Notes under the pieces: generated by a model
The model's database searches: none
What the model was told of the DNA's origin: nothing
What the model saw: the letters and a program-made list of their open reading frames with translations, nothing else
Made by a program: the position numbers and the translations under genes
Source of the DNA: Merdimonas sp963929015
GTDB lineage: Bacteria > Bacillota > Clostridia > Lachnospirales > Lachnospiraceae
Assembly (NCBI RefSeq): GCF_963929015.1
Contig: NZ_CAWVHE010000014.1
Coordinates: 24,245-88,244, forward strand
Direction of reading: 5' to 3'
DNA length: 64,000 nucleotides
Shown here: positions 33,719 through 41,590 of the stretch, in pieces
Layout of the letters: every line of letters starts with the position of its first letter
How positions within the stretch are numbered: position 1 is the first letter of the stretch

Positions 33719-35092
33719 TCATCTGGGCAGTATTACAAGAAACCGGCTGCCTTCGCCAAACCGGCTCTCCAGCCGGATCTCTCCCCCATGCGCCTGTGCG
33801 ATCCACCGCGCCATGGAAAGTCCAAGGCCGGAGTGATTGCCTTCTGTCCTGGAAGGATCTGCCCGGTAAAACCGTTCCCAGATCCTCTCCTGGTCTTCCG
33901 GACGGATACCGATACCGTTGTCCTCCACCTGGCAAATAATCTCCTGCTCCGAAGCGGTCAATTTCACGCAGATCCGGCACTTCCCCTCCGGCTTCCGGTA
34001 GGCGACTGCATTAGACAGCAGATTCTCCAGCAAGCGGATATATAAGGTCTCATCCACACAGGCCCGGATCCCCGGCATGATCTCCCGGCAGATCTCGATC
34101 TCTGGATCTGTCTCTGCCGCCACCATCTGCTGCTCTTCTGTGATCACCTGGGTCAGCTCGCTTAAGTCCAGTTCTTCCTTCTGAAGCGGCTGTCTGCCCT
34201 GGTCTGCCCGGGATAAAAACAAAAGCTGCCCGATCATCCCCGACATTTCCCTTGCCTTTCTTTCGATCAGCCGGATCTGGTTCTTCTGGTCTTCTGTGAA
34301 CGTCTCGTCCGACAGGCACTCTCCGCACTGTGCCAGGATCACACTGACCGGCGTGCGAAGCTCATGAGATACATCGGAAGTAAACTGCTTTTCCCTCTGA
34401 AATGCCTCTTCCAGCTGGGCCAGCATCTGATCAAACGTTTCCGCCAGCTGGCAGATCTCGTCCCGGTTCTTCCCGCCGCTTTCCGGTACGCCCACGCGCC
34501 TGGAAAGATCCGCGTCCGCCCGGATCTTCTGCACCGTAGCGGTGATCCTGCGGACCGGAAGAAGCGTCCTTCTGGTAAAACGATAGCCAATGAAAGCAGT
34601 TGCCAGCACCATGGCCGGCAGAAGGATCAGCGCAAGACGTAAGGTCACCCGGTAGCTTTCCTCCGCCGCCGTTACGGACGTAACGCCACGGATGAAAACC
34701 GTCTTCTCCTGAGACAGACGGAATGACATGTCGTACACATACCAGCTGGTATTTCCGTCCCGGATGGTCTCTACCTGCCCGTCCCGGATCTCCGGCCGGC
34801 TGTCAAAGCCGTGGGGATTTCTGCCCAGAAGAAAATATCCGGTCTCATCATACAAAGACAGATACACATTATCCTCCACCGAATAAAAATCCTTATTCAC
34901 CGCAGGAACGCCATCCCTAAGTCCCACATCGTCCGTACTGTTCTGCACCTGTCTCTCCAGCTTTGCTCTTGTGGAAGACAAAACCTCTCTGCTGCTTAAG
35001 GAAAACAGGATCGCAAGAGCCGCGCAGGTCACCAGGATCATAAAGAACGTATACAGCATTGTCAGTTTTACTTTCAAAGATAACCGATTCAT
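33719..35092 (-). CDS. Sensor histidine kinase (CusS/CssS-like)
   Basis: The 457-residue kinase has two membrane segments (about 10-30 and 148-170) around a ~115-residue external sensor. A HAMP linker (RRTLLPVRRITATVQKI) follows. The H-box is TSDVSHELRTPVSVILAQ and the ATPase domain has NLLSNAVAYRKPEG, DNGIGIRPEDQ and HSGLGLSMARWIA. The response regulator is 18 bases upstream. The nearby PepSY lipoprotein hints at sensing envelope state. Confidence 0.92.
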   Translation of the reverse strand: MNRLSLKVKLTMLYTFFMILVTCAALAILFSLSSREVLSSTRAKLERQVQNSTDDVGLRDGVPAVNKDFYSVEDNVYLSLYDETGYFLLGRNPHGFDSRPEIRDGQVETIRDGNTSWYVYDMSFRLSQEKTVFIRGVTSVTAAEESYRVTLRLALILLPAMVLATAFIGYRFTRRTLLPVRRITATVQKIRADADLSRRVGVPESGGKNRDEICQLAETFDQMLAQLEEAFQREKQFTSDVSHELRTPVSVILAQCGECLSDETFTEDQKNQIRLIERKAREMSGMIGQLLFLSRADQGRQPLQKEELDLSELTQVITEEQQMVAAETDPEIEICREIMPGIRACVDETLYIRLLENLLSNAVAYRKPEGKCRICVKLTASEQEIICQVEDNGIGIRPEDQERIWERFYRADPSRTEGNHSGLGLSMARWIAQAHGGEIRLESRFGEGSRFLVILPR

Positions 35093-35110
35093 CCTTATCC
35101 CCTCACATCC

Positions 35111-35782
35111 TTATCCTTCCCGCAGCACATATCCTGCGCCCCGGACGGTATGGATCAGCTTCTGCTCCTGTCCCTCATCAATCTTTCTTCGGAGATAGCG
35201 GATATATACATCGATCACATTCGAGCCCCCTGCATAATCAAAATTCCACAAATGCTCCTCCAGCCGTTCTCTGGAAAGAACAATCCCCGCATTCTGTGCC
35301 ATATAGCGGAGCAGCGCATACTCTTTGCCGGATAAACGGATCTCTTTTCCGCCTCTTTTTACCTGGTGTGTATCCGTATGGATTTCCAGATCCCCCACCC
35401 GCAGACAGGCGTCCGCCGCCTGTTCCGGTTTTCTAAGGAGCACCCGGATCCTGGCCAGCAATTCTTCACAGGCAAAGGGCTTGATCAGATAATCATTGGC
35501 TCCGGCGTCCAGTCCGGCCACCCGGTCTTCAATACTGTCCTTTGCCGTCAAAAGCAGCACCGGCGTCTGATCGCCGTTTCTTCGGATCTGGCGGAGCACC
35601 GACAGCCCGTCCTTTTTCGGCATCATAATATCCAGCACTACCGCATCATAGCGGGCGCTTCTTAAATAATCCAGCGCCTCTTCCCCGTCAAAGCAGGCGT
35701 CCACACTGTAATGCTCTGCCTTGAGCCTGGAACTGACAATCTGATTCAGATCTTTCTCATCTTCTGCAATCAAAAGCCTCAT
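35111..35782 (-). CDS. OmpR-family response regulator
   Basis: The 223-residue protein has the receiver acidic pair in LLIAEDEKDL, phospho-Asp in VVLDIMMPKKDG, and Lys in NDYLIKPFACEELLAR. Its winged-helix output domain contains LSGKEYALLRYMAQN and VIDVYIRYLRRKIDE. It forms one operon with the kinase downstream. The promoter should lie in the short 35783-35875 gap, which it shares divergently with the DUF885 gene, a possible regulatory target. Confidence 0.92.
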   Translation of the reverse strand: MRLLIAEDEKDLNQIVSSRLKAEHYSVDACFDGEEALDYLRSARYDAVVLDIMMPKKDGLSVLRQIRRNGDQTPVLLLTAKDSIEDRVAGLDAGANDYLIKPFACEELLARIRVLLRKPEQAADACLRVGDLEIHTDTHQVKRGGKEIRLSGKEYALLRYMAQNAGIVLSRERLEEHLWNFDYAGGSNVIDVYIRYLRRKIDEGQEQKLIHTVRGAGYVLREG

Positions 35783-35875
35783 GGCATTTCACCCTTTCAC
35801 TGGTTTTAGTATAGAGGAACCGGTCTGAAAAGTAAAGTTCTGCATATATATGTAAAAAACTCCAAAAGGTGTACT

Positions 35876-37618
35876 ATGTCCAAAAAAAGGATCATCCTGA
35901 TCTTCTCTTCTCTTGCAGGCCTTCTCTTTTTGTGTGCCTGCATTTTCTGGTGTTTTTTTCAGAACGAAGACCAACGGTTTGAAGCGTTTGCGTCTTCCTT
36001 TTTCCGGCAGGAATTATCCGGAAACACCCTGAACCTCCACTATACACTCAAAGACCCTGCTACATTTGACCTGGAGGATCTTCCCGTTTCCTTAGGGGCT
36101 TACAACTGCGATGCCAGAGAACTGTGCGTTTCCCTGGAAAATATGCTCTGTCAGATGGAGGAATTTAATCGCAGCCGGCTCTCTTCGGATAACCGGCTCA
36201 CCTATGACGTCCTCCGCGATTACTTATCTTCTTCTTTAAAGACGGCGCCCTTTCTTCTCTACGAAGAGCCCCTGTCTCCTCTGACAGGCATGCAGTCCCA
36301 GCTTCCCATCCTGCTTTCTGAATATCCCTTTTATGACAGGCAGGATGTAAAGGATTATCTTACGCTTCTTAGCCAGGTGCCGGACTATTTTTCTTCGATC
36401 CTGGCATTTGAAAAAGAAAAAGCGGACGCAGCTCTTCTGCTGCCGGCTTCCTGCATCGATACTCTGACAGAAGAGTGCCGCGCCTTTCGGGAAACCGGCG
36501 ACGACTGCTATCTCTACGACGCCTTTGAAAACCGGCTGGAAGATCTGCGTCTTTCTGAAAAGGAGGAAAACGCCTTTCTGGAACAGCACCGGCAGGCCAT
36601 GGAACAATCAGTTTTCCCGGCCTATTCTATGCTGGCAGAAGGCATGTCCGCATTAAAAGAAAAATCCGTCAATGAAAAAGGTCTTAACGGACTGCCGGAG
36701 GGCAAAGCGTATTACCAGGCTCTGGCAGCCGCGGAAACCGGAAGCTCCCGCTCCATCCCGGAACTAAAGGAACTGACGGTCCGGCAGATGAACGAAGATC
36801 TCACAGAGCTCCAAAAGCTGTATCAGGATTCTGAAAACAGGATCTCTTCCTCTCCTTCCTCAGATCGCTTCCGCACGCAGGGATATGCTCTTTCGGACTC
36901 CAATCCTGCTTCTATCCTTACCACCCTGGCCGGGAAGCTAAAAGGTGATTTCCCTTCTCCCCCTTCCGCATCCGTCACGGTCAAATATGTCCAGGAGTCT
37001 CTGGAAGCATATGTAAGCCCTGCTTTTTATATGATCCCGCCCATTGACAACACACAGGAAAATGTCATCTACATCAACCGTGGGCACATGCCCGATGATC
37101 TGACTCTTTTTACCACCCTGGCTCATGAGGGCTATCCCGGGCACCTCTATCAGACGACTTACTACCAATCCACAGATCCGCACCCGGTACGAAGCCTTCT
37201 AAATTACGGAGGGTATACAGAAGGCTGGGCCACTTATGCAGAAATGCTTAGCTGGTACTATGCGCCCATTTCCAAAAAAGACGCAGCTCTCCTTCAGAAA
37301 AACAGCTCTCTGATCCTTGGGATCTACGCTCTGGCAGACATGGGCATCCACTACGACGGCTGGTCCCTTTCCGATACTCTGGTCTTTTTCCAAAGCTACG
37401 GGATCACAGACGCAGACGCGGTGAAGGACGTCTATGAACGGATTGCGGCAGATCCGGCCAACTATCTGAAATATTACATTGGCTATGTAGAATTTCTGGA
37501 ACTGAAAAAGGATGCCGTAAAGGACTGGGGAAAGGATTTCTCGCAGAAACGCTTTCACCGCAAAGTCCTGGAAATCGGTCCGGCATCCTTTGATCTGCTG
37601 CGAAATTATCTCTTCTGA
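35876..37618 (+). CDS. DUF885-family membrane-anchored metallopeptidase
   Basis: The 580-residue protein has a basic start and a hydrophobic segment (about 6-26) that anchors or exports it. The DUF885 hallmark AHEGYPGHLYQ at about residue 416 is an HExxxxH-like zinc site, with the third ligand probably in GYTEGWATYAE. Upstream, VIYINRGHMPDDLTLFTTL is typical. Members act as carboxypeptidase- or oligopeptidase-like enzymes; the substrate is unknown. AAAGGTG precedes ATG 35876. It is divergent from the two-component operon. Confidence 0.88.
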   Translation: MSKKRIILIFSSLAGLLFLCACIFWCFFQNEDQRFEAFASSFFRQELSGNTLNLHYTLKDPATFDLEDLPVSLGAYNCDARELCVSLENMLCQMEEFNRSRLSSDNRLTYDVLRDYLSSSLKTAPFLLYEEPLSPLTGMQSQLPILLSEYPFYDRQDVKDYLTLLSQVPDYFSSILAFEKEKADAALLLPASCIDTLTEECRAFRETGDDCYLYDAFENRLEDLRLSEKEENAFLEQHRQAMEQSVFPAYSMLAEGMSALKEKSVNEKGLNGLPEGKAYYQALAAAETGSSRSIPELKELTVRQMNEDLTELQKLYQDSENRISSSPSSDRFRTQGYALSDSNPASILTTLAGKLKGDFPSPPSASVTVKYVQESLEAYVSPAFYMIPPIDNTQENVIYINRGHMPDDLTLFTTLAHEGYPGHLYQTTYYQSTDPHPVRSLLNYGGYTEGWATYAEMLSWYYAPISKKDAALLQKNSSLILGIYALADMGIHYDGWSLSDTLVFFQSYGITDADAVKDVYERIAADPANYLKYYIGYVEFLELKKDAVKDWGKDFSQKRFHRKVLEIGPASFDLLRNYLF

Positions 37619-37633
37619 CCGTATTCTGACCGT

Positions 37634-38158
37634 TTACATTTTTCCGGCAAGAACCACGCTGGCCGCAAGTCCTGCAAAGGTGGCCAGCAAAGCGCCGGGA
37701 AGCGTATAGCGGGTTCTGGTCACCCTGGCTGCCATAAAGTAAACACTCATGGTATAAAAGATCGTCTCTGTGCAGCACATGCTGATGGATGCGGCAAGCC
37801 CAAGGAAGGAATCCGTCCCGTATTTTTTATAGAGATCCAGCAAAAGTCCGGTGGCTGCAGAGGAAGAGAACATTTTCACCAGGGAGAGCGGGACCAGCTC
37901 TCCCGGAAATCCCAGCCGCCCGGACACTTTGCCGATCATCCCGGCCAGAAAATCCAGAAACCCGGATGCCCGCAGAATTCCTACAGCCACCAGAAGTCCG
38001 ATCAGTGTAGGCAGGATCTTAAGTACCGTCAAAAATCCCTCCTTTGCCCCTTCCGTAAAGGCATCGTACACCTTTACCCCCTTACGGATCCCAAACGCCA
38101 GGATTCCAAAAATCAGAAGCGGCACGATCATATTGGAAATATACAAAAAAGCCTTCAT
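37634..38158 (-). CDS. spmB: Spore maturation protein B
   Basis: The 174-residue membrane protein has about five membrane segments with the nucleoside-recognition-like fold: AFGIRKGVKVYDAFTEGAKE, PTLIGLLVAVGILRASG, and FSSSAATGLLLDLYKKYGTD. SpmB acts with SpmA in dehydration of the spore core. It normally follows spmA in one operon. Here spmA lies 1.6 kb away on the other strand, with a MATE gene between. Confidence 0.92.
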   Translation of the reverse strand: MKAFLYISNMIVPLLIFGILAFGIRKGVKVYDAFTEGAKEGFLTVLKILPTLIGLLVAVGILRASGFLDFLAGMIGKVSGRLGFPGELVPLSLVKMFSSSAATGLLLDLYKKYGTDSFLGLAASISMCCTETIFYTMSVYFMAARVTRTRYTLPGALLATFAGLAASVVLAGKM

Positions 38159-38278
38159 TTCTTCATCCTTTCCCGGTTTCGCTATAGTATCATCCTATGA
38201 AAAAAGCAAAAACCATATGATTGAAAATCCTGTCCGGAAGGTCTATACTGCTTATTAGAAGGTTGAAACAAAGCGGGG

Positions 38279-39703
38279 ATGTTTATGATTGGGAATAGGA
38301 CAAAGGAACGAGACAGAAACACTCAGGAACGACAGGACTTCGGAACCGGCAGCGTCTCCGGGGCAATTCTAAGACTTGCCATCCCCATGACCCTGGCCCA
38401 GCTGATCAATGTTCTCTACAGCGTGGTGGACCGCATCTACATCGGCCATCTGCCCCATACCTCCACCGAAGCCCTCACCGGCATCGGTCTGGCCCTGCCG
38501 GTGATCACTATGGTCACCGCATTTTCCAGCCTGTTCGGGATGGGCGGAGCCCCCTTATTTTCTATAGAAAGAGGCAGGGAAAATCTCCCCAAAGCACAAC
38601 GGATCATGGGAAATTCTTTTTCCATGCTTCTGATCACAGGCGTACTCCTCTCTGTCTTCTGTTATATCTGGAAAAAACCTTTGCTGTATCTTTTTGGCGC
38701 CAGCGACACCACCTTCCCCTATGCAGACGCCTATCTTTCCATCTATCTTCTGGGAACCATTTTTGTCATGGTAAGCCTTGGAATGAACAACTTTATCAAC
38801 GCTCAGGGCTTTGGCGTTACCGGCATGCTGACGGTCTCCATCGGAGCCGTCCTGAACCTGATCCTGGATCCGGTCTTTATCTTTGTCTTTCATATGGGCA
38901 TCCGGGGAGCGGCCCTTGCCACCATTCTGTCCCAGTTTGTTTCTGCAGTGTGGGTCTTCCGGTTCCTGACCGGAAAAAAAGCGATCATTCCTCTGACAAA
39001 ATCCTCCATGCGGCTGGACGGTCAGCTGGTCAAAGACATCTCTGTCCTTGGCACCTCCGGATTTATCATGTCCGTAACCAACAGCGCGGTGCAGATCATC
39101 TGCAACTCTACCCTGCAGCAATACGGCGGGGATCTGTATGTGGGGATCATGACAGTCATCAATTCCGTGCGGGAAATCCTGAATATCCCGGTCAACGGCC
39201 TCTCCAACAGCGGCCAGCCGGTCATGAGTTTTAACTACGGAGCCCGCAAGTACGACCGGGTAAAGGCGGCCATCCGCTTTATGACCATTTCCTGCATCAT
39301 CTTTACCCTGGCGATCTGGGCACTGATCTTTTTCTTCCCTCACGCCTTTATCCGGGTATTTAACAGTGACCCGGCTCTGCTGAAATACGGAGTTCCCTCC
39401 CTGCACATTTATTTCTTCGGGATCTTTATGATGGCTCTTCAGTTTGCCGGACAGTCCACCTTTGTCGCTCTTGGCTACTCCAGGCACGCCATCTTTTTCT
39501 CCCTGCTTCGCAAGGCCGTCATTGTCATACCGCTGACCCTGTGGCTGCCCACCGTAGCCGGACTTGGCACCACCGGTGTCTTCCTGGCAGAGCCCATCTC
39601 CAACTTTGTGGGAGGTATCGCCTGCTTTGGCACTATGATGTTTACAGTATGGCCACGGCTTGGCCGGGACAACGCTTCCAAAGAGCAGGCCTTAAGATCC
39701 TGA
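38279..39703 (+). CDS. MATE-family efflux transporter
   Basis: The 474-residue membrane protein has 12 predicted segments in two related halves. The N-terminal half begins AILRLAIPMTLAQLINVLYS and continues VVDRIYIGHLP and GLALPVITMV; the second half has SVTNSAVQIICNSTLQQYGG and INGLSNSGQPVMSF-like sequence (PVNGLSNSGQPVMSF). MATE proteins expel drugs or metabolites by sodium or proton antiport. ATG 38279 and 38285 share GCGGGG upstream. It is divergent from spmB and is followed by spmA on the same strand. Confidence 0.92.
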   Translation: MFMIGNRTKERDRNTQERQDFGTGSVSGAILRLAIPMTLAQLINVLYSVVDRIYIGHLPHTSTEALTGIGLALPVITMVTAFSSLFGMGGAPLFSIERGRENLPKAQRIMGNSFSMLLITGVLLSVFCYIWKKPLLYLFGASDTTFPYADAYLSIYLLGTIFVMVSLGMNNFINAQGFGVTGMLTVSIGAVLNLILDPVFIFVFHMGIRGAALATILSQFVSAVWVFRFLTGKKAIIPLTKSSMRLDGQLVKDISVLGTSGFIMSVTNSAVQIICNSTLQQYGGDLYVGIMTVINSVREILNIPVNGLSNSGQPVMSFNYGARKYDRVKAAIRFMTISCIIFTLAIWALIFFFPHAFIRVFNSDPALLKYGVPSLHIYFFGIFMMALQFAGQSTFVALGYSRHAIFFSLLRKAVIVIPLTLWLPTVAGLGTTGVFLAEPISNFVGGIACFGTMMFTVWPRLGRDNASKEQALRS

Positions 39704-39767
39704 CATAAAAACGCTCCTCTGTGCATAGATATCCAGTAAACACGGATCTGTGCCGGGAGCTTTTTCT

Positions 39768-40382
39768 ATGTTAAATTATCTCTGGGCAGGCATGATCTTT
39801 GTAGGGATCCTGTACGCCGCCTTTACCGGGCGTATGCCGGAGGTTACCAACGCCGCCATTGATTCCTCCAAAGAAGCCGTCTCTTTGTGTATTACCATGA
39901 TGGGCGTCGTATCTATGTGGATGGGGATCATGCAGATCGCCGCAGACGGCGGCATCATCGCCTCCGCTTCCAGGCGTCTGCGCCCGCTGATGCGCTTTTT
40001 ATTTCCCGGTCTTCCGTCCGGACATCCGGCAGAAGACTATATCGCCACCAACTTTATCGCCAATTTTCTGGGCCTTGGGTGGGCGGCCACGCCTGCCGGT
40101 CTAAAGGCCATGGAGGCCCTGAAAGACCTGGAGGACAACCGGCGAAAGGGACGGCTTCCCGGTCCCGTACGCAGAAAAGACGCCGCGAGCAATGAAATGT
40201 GTACCTTTCTGGTGATCAACATTTCTTCTATCCAGCTGATCCCGGTAACTGTCATCGCCTACCGCAGCCAATACGGAAGCGTCAATCCGGCCGCCATCAC
40301 AGGCGCTGGAATCCTGGCCACGATCATAAGTACAGGAGCGGCGATCCTGTTTTGCAAAATGATGGATCAAAAAAAGAACTGA
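39768..40382 (+). CDS. spmA: Spore maturation protein A
   Basis: The 204-residue membrane protein begins MLNYLWAGMIFVGILYAAFT. It carries MPEVTNAAIDSSKEAVSLCI, GLGWAATPAGLKAMEAL and NEMCTFLVINISSIQLIPVT, all typical of SpmA. I start at 39768 after GGGAGC; the longer frame from 39750 has no site. It is expressed in the mother cell in model spore formers and works with SpmB. The MATE gene ends 64 bases upstream. Confidence 0.92.
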   Translation: MLNYLWAGMIFVGILYAAFTGRMPEVTNAAIDSSKEAVSLCITMMGVVSMWMGIMQIAADGGIIASASRRLRPLMRFLFPGLPSGHPAEDYIATNFIANFLGLGWAATPAGLKAMEALKDLEDNRRKGRLPGPVRRKDAASNEMCTFLVINISSIQLIPVTVIAYRSQYGSVNPAAITGAGILATIISTGAAILFCKMMDQKKN

Positions 40383-40412
40383 CGGATCCTTCGGTCCATC
40401 AGTTCTTTTTTA
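40375..40412. terminator. Terminator between spmA and the AI-2E gene
   Basis: AGAACTGACGGATCC and GGTCCATCAGTTCT form a stem with a tiny loop, followed by TTTTT on the plus strand and preceded by an A-run that serves the minus strand. It overlaps the spmA stop codon and serves the converging genes. Confidence 0.8.
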
Positions 40413-40418
40413 CATCTT

Positions 40419-41579
40419 TTACTCAATATCCCCAGGCTCCAGCCTCTTTTGCTTCAATTTCAGATACACGATCTCCCGGAACAGGGCATAGACCACAGAC
40501 ACGATGGGGATAAAGATCAACATTCCTATGATTCCCATCAGACTGCCGCCGATGCTGACCGCAGCCAGCACCCAGATGGAAGGCAAGCCAACCGATCCGC
40601 CTACCACATGAGGGTAGATCAGGTTGCCTTCGATCTGCTGCAATACCAAGAACAGCACAACAAAGCCAAGAGCCTGGAGCGGATTTACCATAAAGATCAG
40701 AAATGCTCCGATCACGCACCCGATAAATGCCCCGAAGATCGGGATCAGCGCCGTCACCGCGATCACGATCCCCACCAGCAGCGCGTAGGGCAGTCTTAAG
40801 ACTGTCATGGCAACCACAAACATACTTCCCAGGATCAACGCTTCTACACACTGTCCGGTAAGAAAACTGGAAAATGTCCGGTTTGTCAGAGACAATACTT
40901 CCAGCGCTGCCTCTGCCCGGCTCTTTTTCATAAAAGCAAACATCACCCGTTTACACTGTCTGGTCAGTTTTTCCTTTTGCAGCAATATATAGATAGAAAA
41001 TACAAATGCGATGAAAAAGGTCGTCAGTCCGCTGACAATACTTCTGGCTGCGGTAATGGTGGAGTTCAGCACATTTCCCGCTCCCTGGGTAAAGAAATTG
41101 ATCCCGGTATCCACAATCTTGTTCCAGTCAAATTTCAGATCATTGATCCAGACAAGCATATCCGGATTGTCGTGAAAAAGATCTCTCGCCCAGCCCTGCA
41201 GCTTCGGAAGAAACCGCTGGATATTTTTCCCCAGATTAATAAATGTCTCGCCCAGCTGCGGCACCAGCACCAGCATAACCAGCGCGATCACGCCGATCAC
41301 GCCAAGCAGTACCAGCAGCATACTTACAGGCCTTGCCAGTTTCTGCAGATATTTTTTCCCTTCGATCCGCTCCGGCCGGAAAAGATGCCTCTGAATAAAA
41401 TTCATAGGCACGTTCAGCACAAATGCGATCGCCCCTCCCAGAAGGAAGGGGAAGATCACATGAATGATAAACCGGAGCACATCCAGGATTATGTCATACC
41501 GCCAGAAACACAGAACCACCAGCGCAGCGAAGACGATCAGTCCCCGGATTCTTTTTACCACTTCATCGTTAAATTCCAT
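40419..41579 (-). CDS. AI-2E family transporter
   Basis: The 386-residue protein has about seven membrane segments. It shows the family pattern FPFLLGGAIAFVLNVPMNFI near the start and, toward the end, GIVIAVTALIPIFGAFIGCV and LQQIEGNLIYPHVVGGSVGL. Members export diverse solutes (some sodium/proton antiport) and the autoinducer-2 role is not general. The stop-to-start distance to the P-type ATPase gene upstream is 11 bases, so both are probably expressed from the riboswitch-controlled promoter. Confidence 0.92.
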   Translation of the reverse strand: MEFNDEVVKRIRGLIVFAALVVLCFWRYDIILDVLRFIIHVIFPFLLGGAIAFVLNVPMNFIQRHLFRPERIEGKKYLQKLARPVSMLLVLLGVIGVIALVMLVLVPQLGETFINLGKNIQRFLPKLQGWARDLFHDNPDMLVWINDLKFDWNKIVDTGINFFTQGAGNVLNSTITAARSIVSGLTTFFIAFVFSIYILLQKEKLTRQCKRVMFAFMKKSRAEAALEVLSLTNRTFSSFLTGQCVEALILGSMFVVAMTVLRLPYALLVGIVIAVTALIPIFGAFIGCVIGAFLIFMVNPLQALGFVVLFLVLQQIEGNLIYPHVVGGSVGLPSIWVLAAVSIGGSLMGIIGMLIFIPIVSVVYALFREIVYLKLKQKRLEPGDIE

Positions 41580-41590
41580 ACGTCATCATC

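Noticed and set aside
33654..33980. 108-residue minus-strand frame over the second histidine kinase
   Set aside because: It is out of frame with the kinase ATPase domain, which has all its motifs.
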